Shown in pieces: positions 8,564-17,490 of a stretch of 64,000 nt of DNA. The stretch covers positions 124,001 to 188,000 of the forward strand of contig NZ_QQTO01000021.1 in the NCBI RefSeq assembly GCF_003351345.1, in the 5' to 3' direction. Each line of letters starts with the position of its first letter. The stretch's first letter is position 1. The position numbers and the translations under genes were made by a program. This stretch comes from Allobosea caraganae. Its GTDB lineage: Bacteria > Pseudomonadota > Alphaproteobacteria > Rhizobiales > Beijerinckiaceae. The notes under the pieces are model-generated. The model had not been told where the DNA came from, did not search any database, and saw only the letters and a list, made by a program, of their open reading frames with translations.

Positions 8564-10042
8564 CTAGAGGAGAGAAGCGCCAAAATTGGTTGCAGGGTCC
8601 ATATCGACGGCGAGCTGGCCGGATGGCTCCGCCGCCCAGCCACCCGTCCGACCGAGCCAGCGGCCCGAGCCGGGCGTCGCCATGCAGGTGCCGTGCGAAA
8701 TGATCTCCTCGCCGCGCCGGATCACGCGCTCCGGCCAGCCCGTCGCGGTGTAGCCGGCGAAGGGGGTGAAGCCGGCGTGGTCATGCATCGCCGCATCGGT
8801 GATCGTCACGGTCTTCTGCGGGTCCCAGATCGCGATGTCGGCATCGTAGCCGGGCAAAAGCGCGCCCTTGTTCGGCAGATTGTAGAGAGCCGCCGGAGCC
8901 GTGGCGGTGAGCTGCACGAAGGCCTCCAGCCCCCGCCCGGCGAATTCGGGGCGACCCTTCGAGACCAGCGCGTCGAAGAGCAGCGGCAGGCGCGTCTCCA
9001 GGCCGGGCAGGCCGTTGGCGATCTGCTTGAAGGTCGAATTCGGTCCGGCCGAGAGCTTGCCGGTCTCGTCGAAGCGGTAGGGGGCGTGGTCGGAGGAGAT
9101 CACCTGGATGTCGCCGAGCGCCAGGGCCTGCCAGAGCGCGTCTTGGTCGGCAATGTCGCGCGGCGGCGGCGAGCACATCCATTTCGCGCCTTCCAGCCCC
9201 GGCTTGTCGAGATCCTGCTTCGTCAGGAAGAGATATTGCGGGCAGGTCTCGGCGAAGACTTTTAGGCCGCGCCCGCGCGCCTGGCGGATCACCGCGGCGC
9301 CCTCGGCGGTCGAGACGTGGAAGATCATGATCGGCTGGTCGAGCAGTTCGGCCGCCGTGATCAGCCGGTTGAACGCCTCGGCCTCCGAGCCGCGCGGATG
9401 GCTGATCGCGTGATATTTCGGCGCGACATAGCCCTTCTCGACGAGCTTTTTACCCATCCAGGCGATCATGCCGTGGTTCTCGGCATGGACGCAGACCAGC
9501 GCGCGGTTCTGCCGGGCGGTCAGCAGCAGGTCGAGCAGCGGCTCGTCGTCGATCTTGATCAGATCGTAGGTCATGAAGATCTTGATCGAGGCATGGCCCT
9601 CCGCGATCAGCGCCGGCAGGTCGGCCTCGATGGTCTTGCGGTCGGGATTGGCGACGATGAGGTGGAAGGCGTAGTCGATCAGCGCGCCGCGCCGGGCTCG
9701 CGCCGCGTACTCGTCGACGACCTGCCTGAGATCCAGGCCGCGATGCTGCGCGGCGAAGGAGATCAGCGTGGTGTTGCCGCCGAAGGCGGCTGAGGTCGTG
9801 GCGCTCTCGAACGTGTCGGCGTTGAGCAGCCCGCCGGCGGAGACCTGCTCGACATGGGCGTGGCTGTCGATGCCGCCGGGCAGGACGAGTTTTCCGCTGG
9901 CGTCGATCTCCCGCATGCCGGACGGCAGGCCCAGGCCGAGCGCGGCGACCTTGCCGTCCTTGACCGCGACATCGGCCACAAAGCTGCCGGTCGCGCTGCC
10001 GACCGTACCGCCGCGAATGACCAGATCGTAGCTCGCCGTCAT
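8564..10042 (-). CDS. hyuA: Hydantoinase / dihydropyrimidinase
   Basis: Zn-dependent cyclic amidohydrolase that opens hydantoin or dihydropyrimidine rings to N-carbamoyl amino acids. The 492-residue product starts at ATG 10042 with AAGGA seven bases upstream; the open frame extends farther but only as junk overlapping the racemase gene. Metal ligands are visible: HAH at residues 61-63 in PGGIDSHAH, the carboxylated Lys at about 154 (ASIKIFMTYD), His in CVHAEN and in FHVSTAEG, and Asp in SSDHAPY. Length fits the family (450-500). It is the last gene of the ureide operon, 20 bases after the hydantoin racemase. Sequence alone does not fix the preferred enantiomer or whether hydantoins or pyrimidines are the physiological substrate. 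The symbol is by function; hyu naming is inconsistent in the literature. Confidence 0.9.
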   Translation of the reverse strand: MTASYDLVIRGGTVGSATGSFVADVAVKDGKVAALGLGLPSGMREIDASGKLVLPGGIDSHAHVEQVSAGGLLNADTFESATTSAAFGGNTTLISFAAQHRGLDLRQVVDEYAARARRGALIDYAFHLIVANPDRKTIEADLPALIAEGHASIKIFMTYDLIKIDDEPLLDLLLTARQNRALVCVHAENHGMIAWMGKKLVEKGYVAPKYHAISHPRGSEAEAFNRLITAAELLDQPIMIFHVSTAEGAAVIRQARGRGLKVFAETCPQYLFLTKQDLDKPGLEGAKWMCSPPPRDIADQDALWQALALGDIQVISSDHAPYRFDETGKLSAGPNSTFKQIANGLPGLETRLPLLFDALVSKGRPEFAGRGLEAFVQLTATAPAALYNLPNKGALLPGYDADIAIWDPQKTVTITDAAMHDHAGFTPFAGYTATGWPERVIRRGEEIISHGTCMATPGSGRWLGRTGGWAAEPSGQLAVDMDPATNFGASLL

Positions 10043-10062
10043 CTCAGCATCCTTTTCAAGCC

Positions 10063-10722
10063 TCAGCGCACGACGAGCGTGCCGATCGCCATAGCGACGG
10101 CAGCCTGCGTCGGGTCGATCACCGGAATGCCGAGCGCCTGCTCGAGCGGGCGGCGATGGCGCGCCATGCCGGCGCAGCCCATCACGATCGCGCCGGCGCC
10201 GTCGCGCTCCTTGAGCTCGGTGCCCACAGCGATCATCCGATCCAGTGTGCCTTCCCCGGAGGCGCTCTCCGCCACCGACATCTCCAGCGGCCGTTCGCCG
10301 GCGAGCCGGTCCATCAGGCCCATCTGCCGGAGATAGCGGATATGGCGCGGGATCGAGCGCGACTTGATCGCGATCACGCCGAAGCGGTCGGCGCGCGTCA
10401 GCGCAGTAAGCACGCCGCATTCGGCGATGCCGAAGACGGGGCTCGCGGTGCCCTCGCGCGCTACGTGCAGGCCGGGGTCGGAGTAGCAAGCGATGATGAA
10501 GGCATCGACATCATCAGCGGCCTCGACGCGCCGCCGCAGCGGGATGGTGACGCTGTCAGCGTGCTCCTGCGTCTCGATGCCGAAGGGGCCATCGCGCAAA
10601 GTCTCGCAGATGATCTCGGGTCCCTCGGCGAAGGCGAGTGGCGCCACCGCCTGGCGCAGGCCTTCGGTCACCGCCTCGTTCGAGTTCGGGTTGATCACGA
10701 GAATGCGGGCGCGTCGGGTCAT
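10063..10722 (-). CDS. hyuE: Hydantoin racemase (Asp/Glu racemase family)
   Basis: 219-residue cofactor-independent racemase. It would interconvert D- and L-5-monosubstituted hydantoins so that both enantiomers feed the hydantoinase and carbamoylase. The N-terminus RILVINPNSN is the family signature, and the two catalytic cysteines are visible at about C79 (IIACYSDPG) and C183 (VMGCAGMA). Length agrees with known hydantoin racemases (about 230-250). It sits between the carbamoylase and hydantoinase genes, the classic hyu gene trio. An Asp/Glu or allantoin racemase function is the main alternative, and allantoin would fit the allantoinase-like deacetylases nearby. Confidence 0.85.
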   Translation of the reverse strand: MTRRARILVINPNSNEAVTEGLRQAVAPLAFAEGPEIICETLRDGPFGIETQEHADSVTIPLRRRVEAADDVDAFIIACYSDPGLHVAREGTASPVFGIAECGVLTALTRADRFGVIAIKSRSIPRHIRYLRQMGLMDRLAGERPLEMSVAESASGEGTLDRMIAVGTELKERDGAGAIVMGCAGMARHRRPLEQALGIPVIDPTQAAVAMAIGTLVVR

Positions 10723-10755
10723 GCGGTCGATCCTTCGGGCGAGAGCGGGGCGAGG

Positions 10756-12057
10756 CTAGGCGACCTCTGCCGCGACCCAGTCGGCAAGCACGGCGCAGGC
10801 ATCGAGGAAATCGCCGATCTCCATCGCCTCCAGCGGGTTGTGGCTGCCATGCTCGTTGCGGACGAAGAGCATGGCGATCGGCACGCCGGCGGCAGCGAAG
10901 GCGGCCGCGTCATGCGAGGCGGGGCTGCCAAGGCGCATTGTCTGGATGCCAAGCCGACCGGCCGAGGCTTCGAGGCCGTTTGCGATGGCCGGGTCCACGG
11001 GACCCACTGCGGCACTTGCGCGCTTGCCGAGTTCGAAACTGACGCGGCGGCTTGCCTCGATCTCCCGGATCGCCGCGAGCATCCGTTGCTCGACCCGGTC
11101 GAGTACCGCCTGGTCATAGGCGCGCACGTCGAGGCTGAAGGCGAAGGCGCCCGGCACCGTCGTCAGACCGTGGACCGCGGGATCGGTATGAAAGCGGCCA
11201 AAGGTGACGGCAAGCGCCACGCCCGCTGCCTCTTCCTCCTCCCAGATTCTGTCGAGCACCATGGCGAGTTCAGCTCCGGCCATGGCGGCGTCCCGGCGGA
11301 AGCGGCGGGGCGTGCCGACATGGTCGTGCCGGCCGGTGATCTGCGCCGCCGGATAGCGGAAATTGCCGGGGACGCCGGTGCAGATCGCGACCGGCAGCTT
11401 CGACTCGACCAGGCTCGGCGCCTGTTCGATATGAACCTCCAGGAAGGCACGGATCGCGGCCGGGTCGAGATGCCGCTCGCCGCGGCGGATCGCGTCTGGG
11501 TCGCCGCCGCAGGCGGCGATGCTATCGGCGAGTACGCGGCCGTCGTCGATCCGCCTCGCCTCCAGCGCGCCCTCCGGCAGGGTGCCGAGCGCCGAGCGGC
11601 TGCCGATATAGGAGACCTGGAACCAGACGCTCTCCTCGGCGCGCACCGCCATCGTCGTGACGTCGCAGCGCGGCGTGATGCCGAGCGCGCGCAGCACCGC
11701 GATGGTGACGAGCCCGGCCAGGACACCGGCGGCGCCATCGAAATTGCCGCCATGCGGGACGCTGTCGAGATGGGAGCCGATCAGGAGACGGGGCGCGTCG
11801 GGGTCGCTGCCGGGCAGCGTGGCATAGGTGTTGGCGGCGAGGTCATGCGTGATCCGCAGTTCGTGCGCCGTGGCATGCTCGGCGAAGAGCCGGTGCGCGA
11901 AAGTCTCGCCCTCGCCATAGGTGTCGCGGGTGATGCCGGGCTCGCCGCGGCTTCCGGCCGCGAGCCGGTCGAACAGGCTTTCGACCCAGGCGCGCTGGGC
12001 CGCGACGGCGTCGCGGATCGCGTTGGCGGCAAGAGCTGTCCTGATCGCTGCGGTCAT
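10756..12057 (-). CDS. hyuC: N-carbamoyl-amino-acid hydrolase (M20 amidase)
   Basis: 433-residue member of the M20 amidase/hydantoinase-carbamoylase family (HyuC, allantoate amidohydrolase, ureidoglycolate and beta-ureidopropionase relatives). It hydrolyses an N-carbamoyl group to amino acid, CO2 and ammonia. Binuclear metal ligands are visible: H96 and D98 in GSHLDSVP, D107 in GGNFDGAAG, E141/E142 in AVRAEESVWF, H209 in LEVHIEQ, and the C-terminal His in NEHGSHNPLEAM. The final motif matches the typical SGAGHDA/NxxGxSHNP ending of the family. It starts ten bases after the preceding amidohydrolase stop in the operon. Members of this family usually act on L-carbamoyl amino acids; allantoate amidohydrolase activity is a real alternative here. 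Confidence 0.85.
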   Translation of the reverse strand: MTAAIRTALAANAIRDAVAAQRAWVESLFDRLAAGSRGEPGITRDTYGEGETFAHRLFAEHATAHELRITHDLAANTYATLPGSDPDAPRLLIGSHLDSVPHGGNFDGAAGVLAGLVTIAVLRALGITPRCDVTTMAVRAEESVWFQVSYIGSRSALGTLPEGALEARRIDDGRVLADSIAACGGDPDAIRRGERHLDPAAIRAFLEVHIEQAPSLVESKLPVAICTGVPGNFRYPAAQITGRHDHVGTPRRFRRDAAMAGAELAMVLDRIWEEEEAAGVALAVTFGRFHTDPAVHGLTTVPGAFAFSLDVRAYDQAVLDRVEQRMLAAIREIEASRRVSFELGKRASAAVGPVDPAIANGLEASAGRLGIQTMRLGSPASHDAAAFAAAGVPIAMLFVRNEHGSHNPLEAMEIGDFLDACAVLADWVAAEVA

Positions 12058-12066
12058 GATCGTCCC

Positions 12067-13497
12067 TCAGGCCCAGGGCAGGCTGGGCGGCGAGAGCTCG
12101 TCGACGGAGCGCCCGGCCCAGTCGAGCGATGAAGCCTTGGCCAGCGCCCGGCGCTGCGCCTGCTCCAGCCCGTCGGACGCCGCCGGGTAGTCCATGGTCA
12201 GGACCTTGCCGTTGGCCACGACCTGCTTGCCCTGGACGAAGACATGGGCGACGGCGCGGTCGGCGGCGGCGTTGATCAGGCTCTTCAGCGGGTCGCGCGT
12301 CGGCCGCATCATCGGATGGGTGAGGTCGACCATGACGAGGTCGGCCTGCGCGCCCTTGGCGATGCGGCCGATATCGTCCCGCCCGAGCAGCTTCGCCCCG
12401 CCCAGCGTCGCGGCCCGGAAGACCTGGCCGGTCGTCACGGTCGCGTGGCTCTCGCCGGTGATGCGGGCATAGACGGCGGCGTGGCGCAGCTCCTCCAGCA
12501 TGTTGTGCGGGAAGGTGTCGGTGCCGATGCCGATATTAACGCCGGCTGCGAGATAGCGGCCGAGATCGCGCAAGGTGACGCCGCGCCGGCCGAACACGGT
12601 CGGGCAATGGGCGAGCGAGGTCCCGGTCTCGGCGAGCCGGGCCATGTCGGTTCGCGTCGGCCAACGCACCCAGGGGTGATCGTCGAGGAAGATGCCATGG
12701 GCGATGGAGGCGCTGGGGCCGAGGAAGCCAATCGAGTCGAGCCACTGGACCGGCGACAGGCCGGTGCGGCGGACCATCTCGTGGAATTCGACGATCGCCT
12801 GGCCGGCATGGGTCTGGATCGGGATGCCGCGCTCGGCCGCCGCCGCGATCGAGGCCCGCAGCAGTTCTTCCGTGCAGGTGTCGATCTGCGCCGGGCAGGC
12901 CATGCCGGAGAGGCGGCCGGATTCATGCGCCAGCGCGGCGTCGATGATGCGGAAGGCCTCCTCCATCGCCTTGCGGCCGGCCGCGTCGTCGAGCTCGTAT
13001 TCGACCGTGTAGCCGTTGCGTGTGAACCAGCGCCCGTTGCGGTACATCGGCGCCAGCACCATGCGCAGGCCCGACGCCGCTGCCCGGTCGAGCCAGCCCT
13101 CGCTCGGGAAGGACAGGTCGACCAGCGTGGTGACGCCGGACATCAGCAGTTCCGACCAGGCGACGTGGTTGAGATGCGGGATGCCCTCGGCATCGGCGCG
13201 GAACAGCCAGAGGAACTCGTAGAGCGAGGAATTGTAGAGTTTTGGCGTGCCGACCTCGTCGGTCATGCCCTTGTTGCCGGGCTCGCTCGACGGGTGGGAG
13301 TGGATGTCGACCAGGCCGGGCATGACCATGAAGCCGCGCCCGTCGATCTCGCTGGTGACCGGCCCGTCCCAGCCCTCGCCGAGATGCAGGATGCCCGTTG
13401 CGTCGAAGACCACGTCGAGGTCGCGGCGATAGACGTGGTCATCCGCCGCCGGATCATAGGCGATGACGACATCGGCGCGGCTGATGCGGGTGGTCAT
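12067..13497 (-). CDS. Amidohydrolase, deaminase/chlorohydrolase (ATZ/TRZ) type
   Basis: 476-residue metal-dependent amidohydrolase. The metal site is visible as HSH at residues 66-68 (GLVDIHSHPSSEPG), a His in IQTHAGQ, a His in SIAHGIF and an Asp in GIGTDTFPHNM; the C-terminal KGAQADLVMVDL closes the composite beta-sandwich. Related enzymes deaminate or dechlorinate guanine, S-adenosylhomocysteine, cytosine or s-triazines. The substrate is not readable, but its place in the operon argues for an amidine, ureide or heterocycle derived from the imported compound. Its ATG overlaps the stop of the upstream deacetylase by four bases (ATGA, 13494-13497), so translation is probably coupled. Confidence 0.85.
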   Translation of the reverse strand: MTTRISRADVVIAYDPAADDHVYRRDLDVVFDATGILHLGEGWDGPVTSEIDGRGFMVMPGLVDIHSHPSSEPGNKGMTDEVGTPKLYNSSLYEFLWLFRADAEGIPHLNHVAWSELLMSGVTTLVDLSFPSEGWLDRAAASGLRMVLAPMYRNGRWFTRNGYTVEYELDDAAGRKAMEEAFRIIDAALAHESGRLSGMACPAQIDTCTEELLRASIAAAAERGIPIQTHAGQAIVEFHEMVRRTGLSPVQWLDSIGFLGPSASIAHGIFLDDHPWVRWPTRTDMARLAETGTSLAHCPTVFGRRGVTLRDLGRYLAAGVNIGIGTDTFPHNMLEELRHAAVYARITGESHATVTTGQVFRAATLGGAKLLGRDDIGRIAKGAQADLVMVDLTHPMMRPTRDPLKSLINAAADRAVAHVFVQGKQVVANGKVLTMDYPAASDGLEQAQRRALAKASSLDWAGRSVDELSPPSLPWA

Positions 13498-14369
13498 AGC
13501 CCCGCCGCCTTCTCATGCGCGAGGAAGTGCTCGGCGATCTCCTTGCCGGTTGCGATCCAGACGTCGCCGTAGCCGCGCGCGCGGGCCAGGAAGTCGCGCA
13601 GGATGCCGAGCCGCATCGGCCGGCCCGTGACCTGCGGATGCATCACCATCGAGACGAGGCCGCCCCATTCGCGGGTCTGGTCGAGCTCGCCGTTCCAGAT
13701 CGAGAGCACATGCTCCTTCGGGAACATCGGGCGCGGGGAGAAGCGCTGCGACAGGCCGTAGAGCCAGTCGTCGAAGGACATGTTGACGGGAAGCTCGACC
13801 GGCCCCTTCGAGCCGTCGCGCAGCTTGTGCCGATAGGGGCGGATGTCGTCGCGGAACGAGGACGAGTAGATGATGCCGCGGTCGCGCAGATAGCCGAGCA
13901 GCTCGTTGTAGTTCTCGCCGGACGGCGCGCGGTAGCCGACCGGCGTGACGCCGAGCACGCGCTTGAACACCTCGAAGGCCTTGTCGATCTCCTCCTTGTC
14001 CTGCTCGAAGTCGGCGGGGTCCGGGCGCTTGTGCGAATAGCCATGATGGCCGATCTCGTGGCCGTCCCGGACGATCGCCTCGCACATCCTGGGATGGACC
14101 TCGACGACCCAGCCCGGCAGGAAGAAGGTCGCCTTGATCTCGACCGAGCGGAGATATTCGAGGATCTTCGGCACGCCGACGCGCTCCTCGTAGCCGCCGA
14201 AGGAGAGCGTCACCAGCCGGTCGGTGTTCTTGGCGTCATATTGCAGCCAGGCGGTCTCGGCATCGACGTCGAAGGCCGGGAGGACTGCACATCTCTTGCC
14301 GTTCGGCCAGGGGAATTCAGGAGCGGGATCGGCCGGGTTGGCGATGCGGAGCGGGAAATCGGTGGTCAT
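13494..14369 (-). CDS. Polysaccharide-deacetylase (NodB-fold) hydrolase, allantoinase PuuE-like
   Basis: 291 residues from ATG 14369. NodB homology domain with the catalytic base/metal Asp pair at D34/D36 (AFDVDAET), the metal histidines in GHEIGHHGYSHKRP (about residues 103-116), and the GYRAPSG arginine motif. No signal peptide, so cytoplasmic; it therefore does not act on a polymer in the cell envelope. Cytoplasmic relatives include PuuE, a cofactor-independent allantoinase, and imidase-like enzymes, which suits an operon of ureide hydrolases. A second homologue lies at the operon's 5' end (18459-19364). Identity as allantoinase is inference from family and context. Confidence 0.85.
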   Translation of the reverse strand: MTTDFPLRIANPADPAPEFPWPNGKRCAVLPAFDVDAETAWLQYDAKNTDRLVTLSFGGYEERVGVPKILEYLRSVEIKATFFLPGWVVEVHPRMCEAIVRDGHEIGHHGYSHKRPDPADFEQDKEEIDKAFEVFKRVLGVTPVGYRAPSGENYNELLGYLRDRGIIYSSSFRDDIRPYRHKLRDGSKGPVELPVNMSFDDWLYGLSQRFSPRPMFPKEHVLSIWNGELDQTREWGGLVSMVMHPQVTGRPMRLGILRDFLARARGYGDVWIATGKEIAEHFLAHEKAAGL

Positions 14370-14434
14370 GTTTCGGCCTCTCGGGATGCAGGCCGCCGGA
14401 GCCCTATCCGGCGACCAATATATCGTTACGCCTG

Positions 14435-15247
14435 TCAGTGGCGGACGGCGCTGATGAAGGCGCGCGTGCGCACCTCCTTGGGATCGGACAGGACGGAGCG
14501 GGGATCGCCGATCTCGACGATTTGGCCCTGGTCCATGAAGGCGACGCGGTGGCCGACGTCGCGGGCGAAGCCGAGCTCGTGCGTGACGCAGACCATGGTC
14601 ATGCCCGTCTCGGCGAGGCCGCGCATGACGCGCAGCACTTCCGCCACGAGTTCGGGATCGAGGGCCGAGGTCGGCTCGTCGAAGAGCAGCAGCTCCGGGC
14701 GCATGGCGAGCGAGCGGGCGATGGCGACGCGCTGCTGCTGGCCGCCGGAGAGCTGCGAGGGATAGGCGTCGCGCTTGTCGGCGAGGCCGACGCGTTCGAG
14801 CAGGGACAAGGCGTGGGCGCGAGCGTCGGCCTTCGATTCCTTCAGCACCTGGACCGGGCCCTCGATGACGTTCTGCAGCGCCGTCAGGTGCGGGAACAGG
14901 TTGAAGCGCTGAAAGACCATGCCGATCGAGCGCCGCTGGCGGGCGATCGCCTTGTCGTCGAGCTCGTAGAGCTTGTTGCCGACGCGGTGATAGCCGACGC
15001 GCTCGCCCGAGACGAAGAGCGCGCCGCCATCGATGCGCTCGAGCTGGTTGATGCAGCGCAGGAAGGTGCTCTTGCCGGAGCCGGAGGGGCCGATGATGCA
15101 GAGCACCTCGCCCGTCGAGATGGCGAGGTCTATGCCTTTCAGCACCTTGAGCGTGCCGAACTGCTTCTCGACCTTCCGGGCGAGGACGAGCGGGGCGCCG
15201 GCGAGGTGGTCGGCATCGATGGCGGTCGGCGAAGGGATGCTGTTCAT
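14435..15247 (-). CDS. Polar amino-acid-type ABC transporter ATPase
   Basis: 270 residues from ATG 15247. It shows Walker [10 protein letters not shown] near residue 48, Q-loop in [12 protein letters not shown], signature LSGGQQQR, Walker [13 protein letters not shown] and switch His in VCVTHE. The sequence type ([18 protein letters not shown]) is the GlnQ/HisP/OccP class that energises import of polar amino acids, opines and related compounds. It lies 11 bases downstream of its permease gene and works with the binding protein at 21511-22344 on the other strand. By context it probably imports a hydantoin, ureide or carbamoyl amino acid. Confidence 0.9.
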   Translation of the reverse strand: MNSIPSPTAIDADHLAGAPLVLARKVEKQFGTLKVLKGIDLAISTGEVLCIIGPSGSGKSTFLRCINQLERIDGGALFVSGERVGYHRVGNKLYELDDKAIARQRRSIGMVFQRFNLFPHLTALQNVIEGPVQVLKESKADARAHALSLLERVGLADKRDAYPSQLSGGQQQRVAIARSLAMRPELLLFDEPTSALDPELVAEVLRVMRGLAETGMTMVCVTHELGFARDVGHRVAFMDQGQIVEIGDPRSVLSDPKEVRTRAFISAVRH

Positions 15248-15258
15248 GGCGAGGTTCC

Positions 15259-16092
15259 TCACCGCCTGGCCGACACGGCGACGCCGCGGGCATAATAGGC
15301 CTCGATCCGCCCCTGGATCAGGCTCAGGATCGTCACCACGATCAGATACCAGAAGGCCGCGACGATCAGCAGTTCGATGACGCGCGAGTTGGCGTAGTAG
15401 ATGCTCTGGGCCGTGTAGAGCAGCTCCGAGAACTGCACGACGCTGGCGAGCGAGGTCAGCTTGACCATGCCGATGAACTCGTTGCCGACCGGCGGAACGA
15501 TCACCCGCATCGCTTGGGGCATGATGATCCGGTACAGGAGCTGGAGGCGGGTCATGCCGAGCGTCTGCGCCGCCTCGTACTGGCCCTGGTCGACCGAGAG
15601 CAGCCCGGCGCGCACCACCTCGGCCGTGAACGCGCCCTGCTGGATGCCGAGGCCGAGCAGGGCCGCGACGAAGGGCGTCATCACGTCGACCGTCTTGAAG
15701 GCGAAGAGGCCGGGAATGCCGAGGGTCGGGAAGACCAGGGCGAGATTGTACCAGAGCAGCAATTGCAGCAGCACCGGGATCGCCCGGAAGAACCAGATGT
15801 AGCCGAGCGCCGTGCTCGACAGCACCGGGTTGGCCGAGAGCCGCATCACCGCGAAGATCACGCCGAGCACCAGGCCGAGGATCATGGCGAGGATCGCCAT
15901 GATGATGGTGTTGGCGAGGGCCTGCAGGATCACCGGCACGGTGAGGAACCTGGCGACATACGGCCACTCGATCTGCCCGACGGCGAAGGCCTGGACAATC
16001 GCTCCCAGAGCCACAAGAACCAACGCAGCGCCGATCAGCCGGCCGTAGTGGCGCTTCGGGACGATGACGATGTCTTCCGGCTCCGTGTTCAT
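15259..16092 (-). CDS. Polar amino-acid-type ABC transporter permease
   Basis: 277 residues from ATG 16092, preceded by AGGA at good spacing; the frame extends upstream only over non-homologous sequence. Five or more membrane segments are evident, with the HEAA-type loop [22 protein letters not shown] that contacts the ATPase, and the RAIPVLLQL motif typical of HisM/GlnP permeases. Only one permease gene is present, so a homodimeric channel is likely. It precedes the ATPase by 11 bases. The family imports polar amino acids; the substrate here is inferred from the surrounding ureide enzymes. Confidence 0.9.
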   Translation of the reverse strand: MNTEPEDIVIVPKRHYGRLIGAALVLVALGAIVQAFAVGQIEWPYVARFLTVPVILQALANTIIMAILAMILGLVLGVIFAVMRLSANPVLSSTALGYIWFFRAIPVLLQLLLWYNLALVFPTLGIPGLFAFKTVDVMTPFVAALLGLGIQQGAFTAEVVRAGLLSVDQGQYEAAQTLGMTRLQLLYRIIMPQAMRVIVPPVGNEFIGMVKLTSLASVVQFSELLYTAQSIYYANSRVIELLIVAAFWYLIVVTILSLIQGRIEAYYARGVAVSARR

Positions 16093-16182
16093 CTCAATCC
16101 TGTCCGCCCGATCGTTGGCGCTTATGCTTCGTTGCGACAGACGATGCTGTCGGAAGGATGGGGCGGCCCCGCCGGCCCACAC

Positions 16183-16362
16183 TCACCATGAGCGAAGGGC
16201 GGCGAGCACGGCCTGGTGCCTGTCCATTTCCACCTCCCGTGGGGCGTTGCCGCCTGCTCCCGAGAACCGGACATGGTCGCAGATGCGGAGCAGGGTGCCC
16301 CAGAGGCGGGAGGGCAGGGCTCCCCACGGCGACGGCCGCGGGGGCGAGAAAGCGGATTGCAT
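16183..16362 (-). CDS. Candidate small protein (59 aa), operon-internal
   Basis: A short frame in the otherwise empty 328-base gap between the ureohydrolase and permease genes. It starts at ATG 16362 with a perfect GGAGG (16370-16374) seven bases upstream; an alternative ATG at 16368 abuts the Shine-Dalgarno. The product begins MQSAFSPPRPSPWG, has a Trp/Leu-rich middle, and ends HQAVLAALRSW before TGA. Third codon positions are strongly G/C, as in neighbouring genes. No signal peptide or membrane segment is obvious and I do not recognise a family. It is in the same direction and probably on the same transcript as its neighbours. Confidence 0.5.
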   Translation of the reverse strand: MQSAFSPPRPSPWGALPSRLWGTLLRICDHVRFSGAGGNAPREVEMDRHQAVLAALRSW

Positions 16363-16420
16363 GGGCATACCTCCGAAAGGAGCTCCGCCAGCAATTCTCC
16401 TGCCACGCGCCACGGCTCGC

Positions 16421-17488
16421 TCAGGCGGCTTTGCCCAGCTTCCGCAGCGCCAGCCCCGCCATGAAATACATCATCACGTAGACGATGACGCGGTAGGTCA
16501 CGGCCGAGCCGGGCGGAATGCAGATGAAGGACAGGCCGTCGGCGCCGCGCTTGCCGCATTCATGGCCGAGCCGGATCGCCTCATAGTCGGTCATGCCGAT
16601 CGGCTCGGCGAGCTCGCCGAGGATGTCGCCATCGGTCGGGCCGGCGCCGCCGAGCACGTCCATGTCGAAATGGCAGTAGACCGCGTCGGTCCCAGTGAAG
16701 GCCTGGTCGAGGTTGCGCACGCAGCCCTCGATGCCGAGCTCAGTGCGGATCTTCCACATCGGCATGAAGCAGGCGCCTTCGCGGACGTAGCGCCTGACTG
16801 TCGCGGGGTCCTCGAGCATGCCGCGCTCGCCGATCTCGACGAGGTTGGCGATCTTCATGTTCGGGCAGTCGCGGTAGAGCTTGTCCTTCCAGTTGGTCGA
16901 GCCGGCGATATGCGGGCTCATCGTCGCCCAGTCGTAGGGCCAGGCGTCCCAATGGGTGTCCAGGCTGACCATCCCGACCGGCCCGGTGACGCGGTCGGCG
17001 ATCGGCTTGCCGACGGCATAGGAGCCGCAGGGCGAGTTCTGGCCGATGACGATCGGGATGGCGCCGACGTCGAGGGCGGCATTGACCTTCTCGATGGTCG
17101 CCTCCTGGGCCTCCAGGATCTTCTCGACCGTGCCTTCGTAGCTCGTCTCGGGCGGGATGTCGGCGTCGCCATAGTCGACGACCTTGAGATGCTCGAACAC
17201 GTCGAGGTCGAAATCCTGGATGTAGCCCGAGCGGTAGCGGATCGACTGCTGGCGCACGCGCTTCGTCGCCTCGATCCACTCGTCCTTGTCGACGCCGCTA
17301 TATTGCCGCCCGAAGCCGGCGACGAAGGGCGCGCCGATGATGACGACGTCGGCGCCTTCGAGATCGCTCTTCTTCACGGCGTGCGGCACGCCCAGGAAGG
17401 TCGGCATGTCCTCCTTGATGCGGGGGAAATGCGTGGTGCGCCAGACCTTGCCGCGGAAGGTCGCGTCCCAACCGGGATAATGGGGCAT
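16421..17488 (-). CDS. Arginase/agmatinase-fold ureohydrolase with altered metal site
   Basis: 355 residues from ATG 17488. It has the ureohydrolase fold signatures: DTHWDAWPYD (D177, H179, D181) matching the DAHxD motif, and FDMDVLGGAGPTDGD (D275, D277) matching SFDxDxxDP. The first family motif, normally GGDHS with a metal-binding His, is here GQNSPCGS at about 149-156, so that His is absent. Family members hydrolyse guanidino compounds (arginine, agmatine, guanidinobutyrate, guanidine, formiminoglutamate) to urea or formamide. With one ligand missing it may bind a single metal, use another ligand, or catalyse a different reaction. It lies three bases downstream of the DctP-like gene; a canonical paralogue lies at 34434-35540. 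Confidence 0.8.
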   Translation of the reverse strand: MPHYPGWDATFRGKVWRTTHFPRIKEDMPTFLGVPHAVKKSDLEGADVVIIGAPFVAGFGRQYSGVDKDEWIEATKRVRQQSIRYRSGYIQDFDLDVFEHLKVVDYGDADIPPETSYEGTVEKILEAQEATIEKVNAALDVGAIPIVIGQNSPCGSYAVGKPIADRVTGPVGMVSLDTHWDAWPYDWATMSPHIAGSTNWKDKLYRDCPNMKIANLVEIGERGMLEDPATVRRYVREGACFMPMWKIRTELGIEGCVRNLDQAFTGTDAVYCHFDMDVLGGAGPTDGDILGELAEPIGMTDYEAIRLGHECGKRGADGLSFICIPPGSAVTYRVIVYVMMYFMAGLALRKLGKAA

Positions 17489-17490
17489 GC

